DNA from: Plasmopara viticola | Taxonomy: Eukaryota; Oomycota; Peronosporomycetes; Peronosporales; Peronosporaceae | Direction: 5' to 3' | DNA: 64,000 bases | NCBI GenBank assembly: GCA_001695595.3 | Contig: MBPM02000048.1 | Location: 310,001 to 374,000, forward strand | Shown here: one piece after another, positions 31,944 through 43,400 of the stretch | Numbering within the stretch: position 1 is the stretch's first letter | Layout: every line of letters begins with the position of its first letter | The notes under the pieces: generated by a model | What the model was told of the DNA's origin: nothing | What the model saw: only the letters and a program-made list of their open reading frames with translations | Database searches by the model: none | Position numbers and translations under genes: made by a program

Positions 31944-32525
31944 ATCCCCCCTATTTCATTATCCATCCCCCATTTTTGTGATTGGCTCATTAAATAAACA
32001 ACTGTTTAGCTAAAACTCGGGCTTGGCATTTGAATATTCGTGACGTTTCCCATCTACAACACGAGTTAATTGATTTTCTTGCATACTGCGCGCTACAGAA
32101 TACTGCTAACTCTCCAAGACTGCTCGAACGTTCATTTTTCATCTTAAGGGTATAGAGTTGCGCGAGGGGGAAGTGCAGAGCCTAGTGCTGACAATTACAT
32201 TTTTAGAAGCCCGTGCTTACAATTGAACGTGGTCTTGGCCTGTTCATTCGTTGCATAGGTCATTTCGGTTGAAGATGGTAACATGTTCATGGTCTCAAAA
32301 GCGATAGAGTGATCGTAGAAGAGAGCAATTTTATGAGAGAGTGTGGGTGTGAATGTGAATGTGAGCGTGAATGTGAGGAATGTAACGTTTTGTGGATTTT
32401 GAAGCAAACAGTAAGAAAAAAGGCGTCACGAATATTTAAATTCCAAGCCCGAGTTTTAGCCAATCAGATACTTATTTAATCAGCCAATCACAAAAATGGG
32501 GGATGGATAATGAAATGAGGGAGAT
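31944..32525. mobile_element. Foldback/MITE-type element with about 95-100-bp terminal inverted repeats
   Basis: The left arm (31944-32047) and right arm (32422-32525) are inverted repeats, close to 90% identical by eye. Both contain ATTTCATTATCCATCCCCCA, then TTTTTGTGATTGGCT, then AAAACTCGGGCTTGG, then ATATTCGTGACG. The roughly 375-bp centre has no transposase and includes a GTGAAT-type microsatellite near 32340-32380. Long TIRs suggest a non-autonomous DNA transposon, perhaps Mutator-like. A clear target duplication was not found. Confidence 0.75.
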
Positions 32526-32636
32526 GTATAACGCGGCTCTACTGAGAAGCTAATAGCAAAGCAGTTTGTGGTTTTGGGACACTTGCGTAAGAAAACACAT
32601 GTAGGACGAGCATTACATGGAGTAGATGAGGCTCCT

Positions 32637-32961
32637 TTTCGGAAAAGGTTGGGGTGACGCCCTCCTTCCAAGCGCGGGGGCTAAATGCTCGCGCGCTTCG
32701 GGCAGGTGCTCTCGGGCATCTGCAGGTCTCTAACGAGTCTCACCCTCGACGCGACGGTCTCCAGCACCAGGGCGCCACCTGGGCTCTTACCAAGTCAGAA
32801 GTACACAAAATAATGGAAGACCCTCACGGCCTCGGTGCTGGCTGCACTGCCCGCCGAACGAGATCCGACGTATGCGGACACCACTCTATGCCGTGGACTA
32901 GCCATAGAGCCTAGCACGTGCATAACTTGGCAACGCGATAACGTAATACAATACAATACAA
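32637..32961 (+). mobile_element. SINE-like retroposon, full length, with 14-bp target-site duplication
   Basis: A 325-bp copy of the element at 25402-25725. It is flanked by the perfect direct repeat TAGATGAGGCTCCT at 32623-32636 and 32962-32975. It ends in ATACAATACAATACAATA. The clean long duplication and high similarity to the other copies suggest fairly recent insertion. It lies about 110 bp from the foldback element and about 860 bp downstream of effector gene 3. Confidence 0.9.
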
Positions 32962-32975
32962 TAGATGAGGCTCCT

Positions 32976-33823
32976 CAAACTAGTATATACCGGTATGCCT
33001 AAAGGTATAGTTTCTAAAAGAACAAAAATGGTCCCTGCTATGCAACTTAGTCAGTAATCAAGCACAAAGCACTTTATTCCACTTTATCTCTATTACAATC
33101 ACATTCTTGTCTATTGCACAATTTAATCCCGTAAATTCGCAGATAGTCCAATAAAAGGTTTGCATGGTTCCTGTACGTCTCCTCTGTGCAAGGTGCTGAG
33201 TCTTTCCGTCACACTTCGCGTGATATTCATTGCTGCTTCCTTAATTTGATAATTGTGCTTTATTTTTAATTTGGGGATGTCGTGTCGTTAGCGCAGGAGC
33301 GTCCATAAACATCGAGACCGTTTTGTTCTGCGGCGATAAAAAGTTTACATTCAAATCACCAGCTGATAATACGAATACAAAAGATGGAGACTTGTAATTT
33401 TTGGGGTGGAGTGAAAAAAATTGTCGTGCTAAAAGTCGTCGTAAATTGTATGGTGCGTTGAGGATTCAAGTCGATCAGCGACCAAGTACGCAAACAATAA
33501 CTACTGTTAAGGTACTGCACTTAGCCAGCTTAGAAAATGCCAGCTCGTTTATTGTGTACGACGAGTAGACAAAGGCCCATAATTTAGATCTACACCGATA
33601 CGTGTACGCTGGCATGATTCTTTTCGTGAAAGCTTTTCTTATTGGTGAAGTAAGCATAAACCAAATGGCTAGATGTATTGCAGATAATAAAGTCTTCGTT
33701 CGATAACGCTGGTGAAGCTATAAGTCGGTAGAAAAAAGCGTGCAATAGGTACAATGTGTGCTGTTCGACTTAAAATGCGCTTTTGCAAGCGTAAATAATT
33801 CTTCTTCATTATAACAGATTCGT
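32976..33823. other. 3' flank of effector gene 3
   Basis: No gene is seen. A block at about 33165-33230 (GTTCCTGTACGTCTCCTCTG, then TGCAAGGTGCTG) matches 22795-22850 and 44045-44100, the left ends of D1 and D2, and so marks a shared repeat (S8). This flank does not resemble the 3' flanks of genes 1 and 2. Confidence 0.4.
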
Positions 33824-35758
33824 TCACGAAGTCTCTTGGTGATTCCTCACACGACGTTGTTTTCGTCTTAGACGTGCTCTGGTAATTTTGGTTCTTTTTA
33901 ATTTGAGCAACTCAGCACTTGGTAGTTCGCACAGTGCAACATTATTCTCGCAAAACGGGTAAAACTTGTCGTACGTTTCAAGCAACCTCAAAAGGTAATC
34001 GGTTCTGAGTTCAAGCAACAATTCCTCCTCATCTGCTTCCGGCTGCTTTTGAGCTCCTTTTTCTAATTCTTTCACCCGATCCGAGCCTAATCCGATCTCC
34101 AACTCCTCCGGACTCATAAGACACACATCATCTTTAAAGAAGTGACCCGCCAAGGTGTGAGTCCTTGGATCAGACCCTTCCTCCCAATTAAATAATTTCC
34201 ACATCTTTTTCGTCACTAAAAGCGTCGGTTCGTAGCGAAGCTTTGACTCCTTAATGAAAGCCTCGTGAATCTTAGTGACTTGAGCCATTTCGTCCTCATA
34301 TATCGTCCTATCGTTACGTTTGTTCGTCTTCTTTACTTGCTTTATCGCCACCTTTATAATTTCATAAATCTTTTTTCTGTCGCGCGACAACTCATCTTGC
34401 CCGCCTGGAAGCGGTTTCTCGTTAATATCGGACTTACGCGGTGTTTTAAATACGTCATGTTTCAGAGCAGTGCGCTGTTTGCGGGTTTGAATGATTAGGG
34501 CATCGGCATTAAGAGCAGAAAGGTCTGTAGACGTGAGTTGGTCATCGTCTCGATAAACCCCTTCAATGGTTTTCTTGTACATGGCCTTTTTGTCAGGCTC
34601 ACTTAGATTGGCCTTTTCCACGGCAGCTTTCAAATCATTTACCACGTTTATTTCCGCCTCCGTCAACACAGTCTTTTTAGTCCCCAACACAGCAGGATCG
34701 GCCACGCTGACGCCAGCATCGACATTTTTCTTCATCTTTAACTCAATTTCGAGCGTCGACTGTGGAAAAAAGTTGCTGCAGACTGACTGGTTGGAAAGGC
34801 AAAAATTGAAAAAGTCACGGTACATGTGCCTCCACCTTTTAAGACGTAGCAACCGATAGAAGCAGCGCTTGATATTCCTCTGATCCTCCAAACGTAACCC
34901 CAGCAACACCTCCAAACTTAAATTCAAAACCGGTTTAGGATCGACGAACAGCTGCTCCAGATCTTCCAGCTCCATTTTCATCAAATTGTCCAGATCAGGT
35001 TTGTATATATTACTGATTGGTCTCGAAGGTCTTGTCCGGTTGACCAGCCGAAGCAAAATGTTCGTTTCATCTTCCGTCGGCTTAAAGTCTATCGAGTTAC
35101 GCTTAAGATGTTCGAGATACATATTGCGAGCCACTTGGATATCACGCCTACCAAAAATTCTTGCCGTGGGTGTCATCTCGCCACTTTTGATGCTGCTTTG
35201 AGCCTCCGTCGTCTTTAAAGGTGCACTCGTGCGTAGTTTCTTAAAACGACGATTAGGACGTTTTTTCGGAATGGCGGAACCCGAGGCCTTGTCCGGATTC
35301 GCTAGCGCTTGGGCGGTGCGTTTTTTGCTTGAACGACTGTTGGGCACTCCAGGGTTGCTAGCGGTATACGTACGAAGGTCCTTGTTCCGTAAAAGGTTGT
35401 ATGCCTCCAACGCACCCGTTGAAGTCTCTTTCGGGGGAGCATTTAGATCCAAGGTTAAATGTGCCGCTTTTCTCATGGTATTTAAAGCCTCCTCGCTCAA
35501 TGAAGTAAGAGAATCTTCAATGATTCTCGTGGAGGCTTCCGGCGTACGCTCTTCAGCAGTCGCGTTGAGCGTAAAGTTGTCGTGATGTTCACGACTGTCC
35601 CGAAGGAATCTACCAGGCGATGACTGAGTGTCCATACTATCCGAAATCTCACCATCATGATGGGACGTTTGTTGGTGTTCATATTGATCGGAATCGGCAG
35701 CTGCCCGGATGCTATTCGTGATGAGAAGCGCAGTTGTCACGTAGAATGCGCCGCGCAT
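33824..35758 (-). CDS. Secreted RxLR-EER effector with EAR-type motif and two C-x6-C modules (gene 3)
   Basis: A 644-residue intronless ORF and the only member with a canonical leader: signal peptide 1-22, RFLR at 50-53, EER at 69-71. LTLDLNAPP (101-109) combines LxLxL and DLNxxP, the two classic plant EAR forms. A strongly basic segment at 143-175 (KKR, KKRPNRRFKKLR) is a likely NLS. Module 1 ends at Cys320-x6-Cys327 (FFNFC) and module 2 at Cys603-x6-Cys610 (FYPFC). The frame stays open 17 codons upstream of the chosen start. That extension (MIGRIAKTIQF...) is exactly the conserved promoter block GATTGGCCGTATTGCC seen before other members, so the ATG at 35758 in front of RGAFYV is preferred. 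It is clearly more diverged from genes 1 and 2 than they are from each other. It is the best functional candidate of the family. Nuclear repression of host genes is inferred from motifs. Confidence 0.92.
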   Translation of the reverse strand: MRGAFYVTTALLITNSIRAAADSDQYEHQQTSHHDGEISDSMDTQSSPGRFLRDSREHHDNFTLNATAEERTPEASTRIIEDSLTSLSEEALNTMRKAAHLTLDLNAPPKETSTGALEAYNLLRNKDLRTYTASNPGVPNSRSSKKRTAQALANPDKASGSAIPKKRPNRRFKKLRTSAPLKTTEAQSSIKSGEMTPTARIFGRRDIQVARNMYLEHLKRNSIDFKPTEDETNILLRLVNRTRPSRPISNIYKPDLDNLMKMELEDLEQLFVDPKPVLNLSLEVLLGLRLEDQRNIKRCFYRLLRLKRWRHMYRDFFNFCLSNQSVCSNFFPQSTLEIELKMKKNVDAGVSVADPAVLGTKKTVLTEAEINVVNDLKAAVEKANLSEPDKKAMYKKTIEGVYRDDDQLTSTDLSALNADALIIQTRKQRTALKHDVFKTPRKSDINEKPLPGGQDELSRDRKKIYEIIKVAIKQVKKTNKRNDRTIYEDEMAQVTKIHEAFIKESKLRYEPTLLVTKKMWKLFNWEEGSDPRTHTLAGHFFKDDVCLMSPEELEIGLGSDRVKELEKGAQKQPEADEEELLLELRTDYLLRLLETYDKFYPFCENNVALCELPSAELLKLKRTKITRARLRRKQRRVRNHQETS

Positions 35759-36162
35759 GGTAGTTTTGACCGAAGTAAATTGAATGGTTTTGGCAATACG
35801 GCCAATCATTTTTAAGGTGTTAAACGTCGTTTACGGACGGTATCACCTAATTCAGTACTTGGCAGCATTCGCGCTCGCAATTACTTCAAAAAAGAGTAAT
35901 TTGCACCAATCAACAAGGGCAACAACTTTAGCCTCGTGGGCTACTATTGTGTTCTAGTGTCTTTATATGTCGGCTGCACTTGCTTGTTATTACTATAGTT
36001 ACTAGAGAAGTGTCAGAGTAGTTGGCCGCTATTCCACCGCGCGACGCTTTAATGTTACGCTACTGTACAAAATTTTAAACAGCACAGCCGTAGAAGGGAC
36101 CGGGAAGCATTGTCAAAGAGCGCAAAGCTTAATAAAGATATTAAATGTGTTTGCTCATAGCT
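35759..36162 (-). promoter_or_regulatory. Divergent promoter region of effector gene 3 and X copy B
   Basis: On the effector strand there is an inverted repeat, ATTACTC...AAGTAAT, at 35880-35900, about 122 bp from the start codon. GATTGGCCGTATTGCCAA follows at about 35790-35807, then an initiator-like CCATTCAATTTACTTC (35772-35787). All three have counterparts before genes 1, 2 and 4. The 404-bp region also separates the effector from the start of gene X on the other strand, so it may once have been bidirectional. Confidence 0.5.
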
Positions 36163-39100
36163 ATGGCACGCGCCGCGACATCCACCAAGGCCAAGAAGTA
36201 GCGAGCAGAATTAGAGCAGCTTAAGCGCAAAGGTGAATCGCCGCATCATACTATCAGAGCTGTCATTACTGAAAGGCATAGCAAGCGCGGGGCTCTAGGC
36301 ACTTTAACAATTGCTAGGCTAAAGCAGGTGGGCCACCCTAACGCTCACGTGAGTCAGCGTGTGTTGCAGGGAATTGAAGAGCTCGCAACCCAGAAAGCAG
36401 CAAATAATTTGCAAGTCAACGCATCAGTGCGATTTGCGCACTTCCTACCCACGCTCCAGGAGCGAGACGGCAGACCAGGTGTGGAAAGATATTCTTCTGG
36501 ATCAACGCCTCTTTTTGCCATCCTCGTTATCACCTACTGGTGCAGTAGCTCGATGCATCTATAAGCGAATGTTGCGCTCAAGTCTATTGATGAGCTTGTA
36601 GACGTTGTGCCAAAGTCGTTTCGAGACAATGCGAGGCACGATGCTTTGGCTAGACTTTCGGAAATGTTTTGAGACTTGTTTTGTGCCGTGCAGACGCAAG
36701 AAATCACTATGAGAAACACGTACAGGTTGTTGCAGACTACGGGCATTGAATAAGTTTTCAAACGTAAAGACTTCAAGACCAAGCAGAATGGCAAGAACCC
36801 CATAGTGCCGTCCGGAGCTTTGGCACTGTGATTCGCAGATGTTGCACTAATTATTATGAGTAGTGATTTAAAGCAAGGCAACGCTATGACGGCCCCATCG
36901 GCTTGTGCGCACCCTGTTACTGTTTCCGACTCCGCACCTCTTGACAACGAGTTGTTCGCTGTATCATATATGACTTCTAGTTTTGAAGACAAAGTTGGCG
37001 CTTCGTGGCAAATAAAAGTGCGTTTTTGATGCCAGCACTTTTGGAACTGTGGCTTGAATGTCTAGAAGAAAACTTCGATGCTCTCTCTGACGTCTATGTG
37101 GAGCATATGAAGTTTATTGTAAAGTGAAAAACTGCTGTGGTTGCTGCCAATATTGAATGGCTGCGTGGTGACGTTAATTATGTGAAGAACGACGAGTTTC
37201 TTTTAGCTGCAATAAAATTGTTTGAGGAGCTTTCAACCCCAGAGCATTACCGAGTGCCAGCGCCACTCTTGCGGCTTTAAAAGTCTTAAATGCTCTTACA
37301 AAATGGCACAGTATTAATGTGGCAAATTTGGTATGTAAAGCCAAGTTCTTCTGCTTTTGTACCTAGCCACAAGGATACTTCTTTGAGTAAGGAACTGGAA
37401 CAACGTGTGAAAAAACAGCTGAGCTTTGTGCTGTAGCCAGTATGCAAAATGTGCTGAAACCACTTTTTGATGTCGTGACACTCATGTTAGTGTCTGCGTC
37501 GCAACGTAGCCATGATTTTGAGGATACGGCTACTGAACAAAGGCTCCCACTGGATGCGGTGACTCGTTTCTACGTGCAATGCACACCACGTTAGTATTCG
37601 CAGCTGCACAGCATTTGTCGTTAAGCACCTCGACATCCGTGGACAGCAGCGAAAAAATTACAAGCTGGCGTGGCCCATGGTCATGCAGTGGACTGTCTGT
37701 TGTGCCGGTCAACTGGATTTTCAGCACTTGGAGTTGGGTCGACGTATTTTGTTTGCCTTGATTGCCGTATCTAAGCATAGTGGTGATTAGATGGACAAAG
37801 TGCTTGCAAACTTGTCTGCTTTTTTTGATTTTGCAGCGCCGTCTTCTTCTATGCCAGAAGTCGGAAAGCAAAGATTGTTGACGAAAACACGCTTCGATGC
37901 GTTAAGCGAAGAGGATTAAATCGCGTTTATCGCACTTGCTTACTCACGACTTCGGTATACTTTTGTGAAATGTTTGCCACGGTAACAAGTGCTTCTACTG
38001 CGTGCATTTGCTAGCTGGTGTATGAAATCACGTATGTATAGTGAGGTCAAGTGATTTATAGTAATTGATGATAGCGACGCGTTGTGACTGATCTTGCTTA
38101 CATGGTGAGCTTTTTTGTCAGTATAGCGCTCGCGCCTACGAAAGAAGATGCCATTCAACAGCGTAAGCACCTGCAGCTTGTTGATCACGTGTGCCGCACA
38201 TTTGCTGCGATGCATTTGGGCTTCTCGCTCTTAGAAATCCTTAGAGAAAGCTCAAGCACGATAGGGAATGATAGGAACGAGGCTGTACACGTTACGTTGG
38301 TACTGCTGTATCGCACGTGCGTGTCGTCCGTTCTGGCTGCGTCCAAGAACAAAGTTTAACGCTTGGAGATTCCCGTGGAGATGGAACACTTTTTCTGACG
38401 GTTGTGTCTCCAGTTCCTGACTTGTTACAATGTACTGTCATGTTTGGAGCAAAAACAAGTGGATATTGAGGCTTGTAAGCGGGAGCGATTACTGGTTGAT
38501 CCTTGTATCTCGATATTGGTTCTTGGTGAGTCGGGTAGCTTTTCGACCATTTTAGACGAACTCTGAGGCTTAGAGCTAATGGCTATTTTGTCTCGCCGAT
38601 TGCTTGTGCTTTTGGCACTTATATGGATTCCGAATCTAGCAGAGGCAGTGGATCAGCAACACGCCGACGATGAGGACGTCAAGCAGCTTATTTGACAGCT
38701 GTGCGGAGATTTGCAACTTTCAGCAGGAGTCCAGAGACTTAGGATGGGTCAAATACTTTGTAAAACGCACTACAAGTCCTAAAGAAACTGCATTTCTTCA
38801 TCAACTATCGTCTTATTACTTGTTGCCTTACCTGTGGACCCAACTTTGCGTCTTGTCGGAGCTAGATATTAGCCAAGACAATGGTGGTGCTGGCCTCATG
38901 GCTAATGGTCAAGAGAATAGTACTTACTCTGTCTGGTGAGGTCTTGGCAAACAGCTGATAAAAGGCAACCAATCTCAAGTACATACAGTGCAGCGTTTCG
39001 ATATTCCTTAAGCATATCTCTATCTGTTGGTTAAGGCATGCAAATGGGAGGTCTGCATGTGTATTAATGGAATATACTGCGTTGTAGACCTTTACTGTAG

Positions 39101-39240
39101 CTTCGTACAAATATTACTTCGACTCAATACGACACCAGTTTTTCAGATAAGGCGGTCACAGAGACTTTTGAACTTATTCGATTTTCCACGCGGGAAATCT
39201 GACGAGATTTCAGGGCATTTTAAATGGGTAACGTGTTAGA
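36163..39240 (+). pseudogene. Gene X relic, copy B (about 3 kb)
   Basis: The longest copy of gene X, once encoding roughly 1000 residues. It begins MARAATSTKAKK and then meets a stop at 36199-36201. Conserved stretches shared with copy C include ELVDVVP, FRDNA, DALARL, CAVQTQ, ITMRNTY and FKRKD...KTKQNGKN near 36580-36800. Further shared pieces are LLYRTC near 38310 and CVVD near 39085. Many stops and frameshifts show it is dead. I recognise no domain: there are no zinc fingers, DDE/DDD residues or reverse-transcriptase motifs. The composition looks like a soluble helical protein. Several X copies, each head-to-head with an effector, argue for joint segmental duplication. Confidence 0.6.
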
Positions 39241-39383
39241 ACGACTTTCGACGAGCCTCATCAACTCTAAAAAGTGATGCGTAAAGGCTGCTACAAGTAA
39301 GTAGCGTGCCACGAATACAGCCGATCTTGCCATTTATGTTTATAATGTGTTGGCTTGACCTCCAGGGTCCAAAGTTACATTGA

Positions 39384-39691
39384 CTTCGAGAGATTTAAGC
39401 TACCGGAACCCACGCGCTAGGACTAAGCTGTCTCTATCGCGGGATGCTGGTAGCAATCCGACCCATATTGGAACCGGCCTCGTAACACTATGGGACTTTT
39501 TCGGTCAGTGGGGCGAATCCTTTTATTACCCAATCCGGCGCGAGTTGGTAGGGCAGTCACCCACTCGGGTGTGATGGCTCGTCCACTTTGGTGGCCTATC
39601 TCCGGCTACCTCAATTCTGATTCTATGGGTATCGAACCAGGTACCTCCCGGTCCTTGGTCGAACGGCTTACCGCTCGAGCCACAGGGTCGG
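39384..39691 (-). mobile_element. tRNA-derived SINE, about 308 bp
   Basis: Reading the minus strand from the right end, the element starts with a tRNA-like head. CTGTGGCTCGAGCGGTAAG resembles a polymerase III A box, and GGTTCGATACC, about 40 bp further, is an excellent B box. About 230 bp of unrelated body follow. The flanks carry TACATTGA on both sides (39376-39383 and 39692-39699), extending imperfectly into GAGCTTGAG/ACTTCGAG, which fits a target-site duplication. tRNA-derived SINEs are known from Phytophthora. This one is unrelated in sequence to the 325-bp SINE-like family elsewhere in the window. ORFs 39380-39699 are therefore not genes. Confidence 0.75.
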
Positions 39692-39699
39692 TACATTGA

Positions 39700-40429
39700 G
39701 CTTGAGTATGACAGGTGTCGGTACTTGAAATCTTGAGTCTTTAATGGCTACAGTAATTCACTACCAATCATGCGTCGTCGTGTTATAAAACAAACGTCGA
39801 TGTCCTATTGAAATGAGTAGCTACGAAGTAGTTTTCACATCAACCGATGCTGTAGTCGCCCTCAGTTAGTCAAAGCAGCCTAATGCTTTGTTCAAGTCAC
39901 TAAGGTGACTTTCTTTTCATGTTGAGAAAAAATGCAGGAAGTGTTTGATGAGCATGACCACAAAAATCTTGGAAGCAACAGTGAAGGCAGCAGGTGTTTT
40001 AAAAATGGGTCTTGAATCCTTTCGTATGGCATCATTTATGCCTTTAACTTTTCGGAGCGATCGCAGCACACGCTAATGGAATGTAAGCTAGAAGTAGAAA
40101 AACACGCGGCAATGCCTATCGACGACGTAAATTGGGGCAAAAAGAAAAAAGTTTTTTTTAGCCTGCATGACACAACTGAAGCAACTCTCGGATCTGCACT
40201 GACGCTTACCCCTAGCAAAAGTGCGTCATCGCGAGACTTGTTAAGATGTAAAACCAAAATTTATTTCGAATTACTGTATAAGCTAGAATCTATCATCGCT
40301 TAATCTAACGCCAGGTACTCTTCTTCGTAACTTTATTGTGGCTTAAAACATTAAACGACCAAAATGATTTTTGTTAAATATTCTCAGTGCTAAGAAAAGT
40401 AATATGGCCGTTGAAAAGTAGGCTTCTTT
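39700..40429. repeat. Repeat S6, copy 2, and flanking unclassified DNA
   Basis: About 39930-40130 match 19330-19560 (S6). The rest has no partner I can see. Short ORFs on both strands at 40036-40303 lie over the S6 match but are not conserved as frames. Confidence 0.4.
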
Positions 40430-43400
40430 ACGAACTAATTTAAGAATTTATATTACTGAGACCGGCCTGCTGCTCTCGCCAATTTCATCCGAAAGCTCGC
40501 AATTAATCAACAAGAGGAGCATTTGCTTCAAGATGCCACACTTTGGCGTTAAGCCAGTCCTGTAGAAGACACAATCCGAAGGAACAAAATCGCATTAAAT
40601 CTCGGAGCGCTTAAGTATCGTGGAAAGAGCTGAAACAGCTGTTGCCTTGTTCGATCGAGTGCACAACGGATTCGCGTTTTGCCACGGAGCTCATGATTAA
40701 GCTCCTTCGCGACGAGCCTTTACCCGCACAGCTAAACGTTGTTGCTACGGATTTTTAAAAAGCCTTGCCTCGAGACAAAACAGAGATTTAAAAGCGAGCT
40801 TTCTTAAAAAGTTGACAAGCCAAAGCCCACAGCTCGGGTCTTGTAGACATGTGCAGCTTCTGCCGAGAGCTATCGCTGTCCGACGGTTTCGACAAATCTG
40901 GGCGTGCCTATTCTAGAGCTACAGAACAGGCTTTTTGTGATTGAGATAGTAGCATCGTAAGCGTTGATAACTATTAAAGATTCAGTCCTGTCTGTGCTTA
41001 TTCGTTGGCTCTTCCGCTACTAAGCTAGCCAGTGAGTTATAGCGTACGATTTTTTAACAATACGAACAATAAACGCTGAGTTCTTAGATTTTAAAAGCGC
41101 ATACCAAAACACAAGTACAAATTTTCGGAATCAAGCTCGTGCTGTTTAAATGCCAAGTCGGCTGCACAAGAGTCATTACGAAAGAGAACGTGTTCCAGTA
41201 TGTACGTCTTAATTTTGATCGGCAATTTATGGTCTATCGTATTATTTATGTGCTTTTCAAGAGATGGAAGGAGAGTAGATAACACTGCGTTTAAAGCATA
41301 TGGAAATAGAGCAAACAAATACCGACCTTTGCCCAGATCTTCGAAGACGTCAAAGGGAATCGGCTTGTTATTCGGAAAACGCCAAGTTTCAAAGTCAAGA
41401 GTGCGCATTGCAGATTGCGTAATATTCATGTGAAGTTTTACTATAGACAAAAAGTGGATTGGGAGAAAAACTCGCTGTTAGATGAACTCGGTAGAAGTAG
41501 CGCTAGCTAAAAAAGACGACGATCAAATATTGGTGCGGAAGTCTTAAGGCGAGTTGTGAAGCTTAAAAAGATGGAATAAGCGAGCAACAAACAATTTCTC
41601 AGAATCGAGATGATCACATAGCTTGATCTGACACGGTTGTACAAGTGTTCGTGTCGACGAAGGTTTTCCATACAAGTCAAAGCTTTTTTCCTAATTATGC
41701 AGTGCATCAGCTTGCAAGGCTGTAGAGTTAGAACCACCTTTTAATTTGGTGCTTAAGTTATATATTCGACAATACGAGTGCAATTATCATTATCGCTTGT
41801 GCTGGAGCTTTTGGGCTCTTGAAACGGTCCAGAGCAGCTTGCCAGGTGTGCACCTCGAGCATAGAAAGGTTAAAGGAGGAAGGAGAAAAGCTTTGACATC
41901 AGCAACCACTACTTGCGTTGAAACTAGAAATAATGTATGCACGTATGAAGGATTCGCGAAATCGGGTGAAGTTCCAGAATCCGGCAGCCATATTATCGTC
42001 GTAGTGAATTCGGTGAGATACTATACGCAAGCATTAACGATATTCGACTTTTAACGATCTGCTTGAGCTTTAAGAGCGCCCTTCCGACAACGACGAAGGA
42101 CATTCCGTCAGAATGTACAACATCTATCAGCTTATCAGGGTTCAGATTGTTTTATAAGGAGCGAACAGCCGATTGAACTCGCTGATAAGCTCAGTTTTCC
42201 TTTTAAAGAACCATCGAATTATAAAAAGCACTGCTGCCAATAACTTTCCGGTGAGCAATAGCTGCAGTATGTGTCAGGTGGTAACAAATTAAGTGAGTCA
42301 ATGAAGTAGAAGCGATTGCACTTTTTTCGTGGTAGACCAACGATTTAACGATTTAAAGAATAGCACGAATCTGGTACACGCCATATACGAATGAAACTTT
42401 CGGCAGTTTGCACATCTCTCGCTAAGGCGCGTGGCGGCCGATCCAACTGTGGCGCTGCCCGAACACATGCCAAAGATAATCAGCCTTTTCGTAAGAGACC
42501 CAAGGGTCCGGGGTCATCGCAACCTGACCGCCTCGACCGACCCCGAGAGCATTCTCAAGCGCGTACGTTACGTCGCAGACGAGCTGCTAAGAAGATCGAA
42601 AGGGCAGCGACATTTACAAGTAGGGTGCTTATCAAAACACGGACGTTTTAGCGGACGCTTTGGGCTTCTTGTGAAGTGACGCAAATATCCCACTTCATCG
42701 ATCGCAGGGGAGCTGTTAAATTATTCCAACAAGATCCACTTAGGGCCGTATGTACGCGCATAGCCGTGGTTAGTTTGCGCTAAACCAATTCATTTTTTGT
42801 ACCAAAAGTGTTCATGTACGACAATAGAGAAAAGATCGCCGGGAAGCCCTCGAGGCGCGTGAAGGAGAATTGTGCACTACTTGACACTCCGGCCTGCATT
42901 GACCGAGTCATTCAGATACGGCATGTCTTCATCTTTCTTGCCGGACCCGCATCTCGAGGAAGGACCTTTTCTAAATCAGTCATATGCTTGGCTGTTGCCG
43001 TGTCACAAAGCCCGTCGTCCACTACTTTAAACACTTTAGTCTTTTGATTCACCCATTAGATCTATTGATACATGTTGTCATTGACTTCAGCCCTTTCTTT
43101 TTTCAGCGAGTGCATCACACAAGGGCTCTTTATTATCGGAACTCCCAAGTATATTTTTCTCAATACTCGGGAAGCTCAATCACATGGACGTTCAGTCTTA
43201 CGACAAGCCTTGCATCAATGAGGGTCCACCCCTGCCCAAAAAAGCCGTTTCGCCGACGTTGTGGTTACTTTGAGACTTCTGCACAACTTTAGCGGGTAAA
43301 GAGCCAAACGAGGACTTGCCGGGCCACCTGCGGTATACATATCCTTTACTACTGAAAGGCGGAATGTATGTGTAACACGGGCAGGGGAAAATATATCGCA

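Noticed and set aside
35759..35809. Upstream in-frame start of gene 3 (17 extra residues) and likewise 63336 for gene 4
   Set aside because: The extra codons coincide with the conserved GATTGGCCGTATTACC promoter block. The signal peptide begins at MRGAFYV in every copy.
36163..39240. Gene X considered as a transposase or reverse transcriptase
   Set aside because: I could not find DDE/DDD catalytic spacing, zinc fingers, YxDD, RNase H or integrase motifs in copies B or C, so no transposon class is named.
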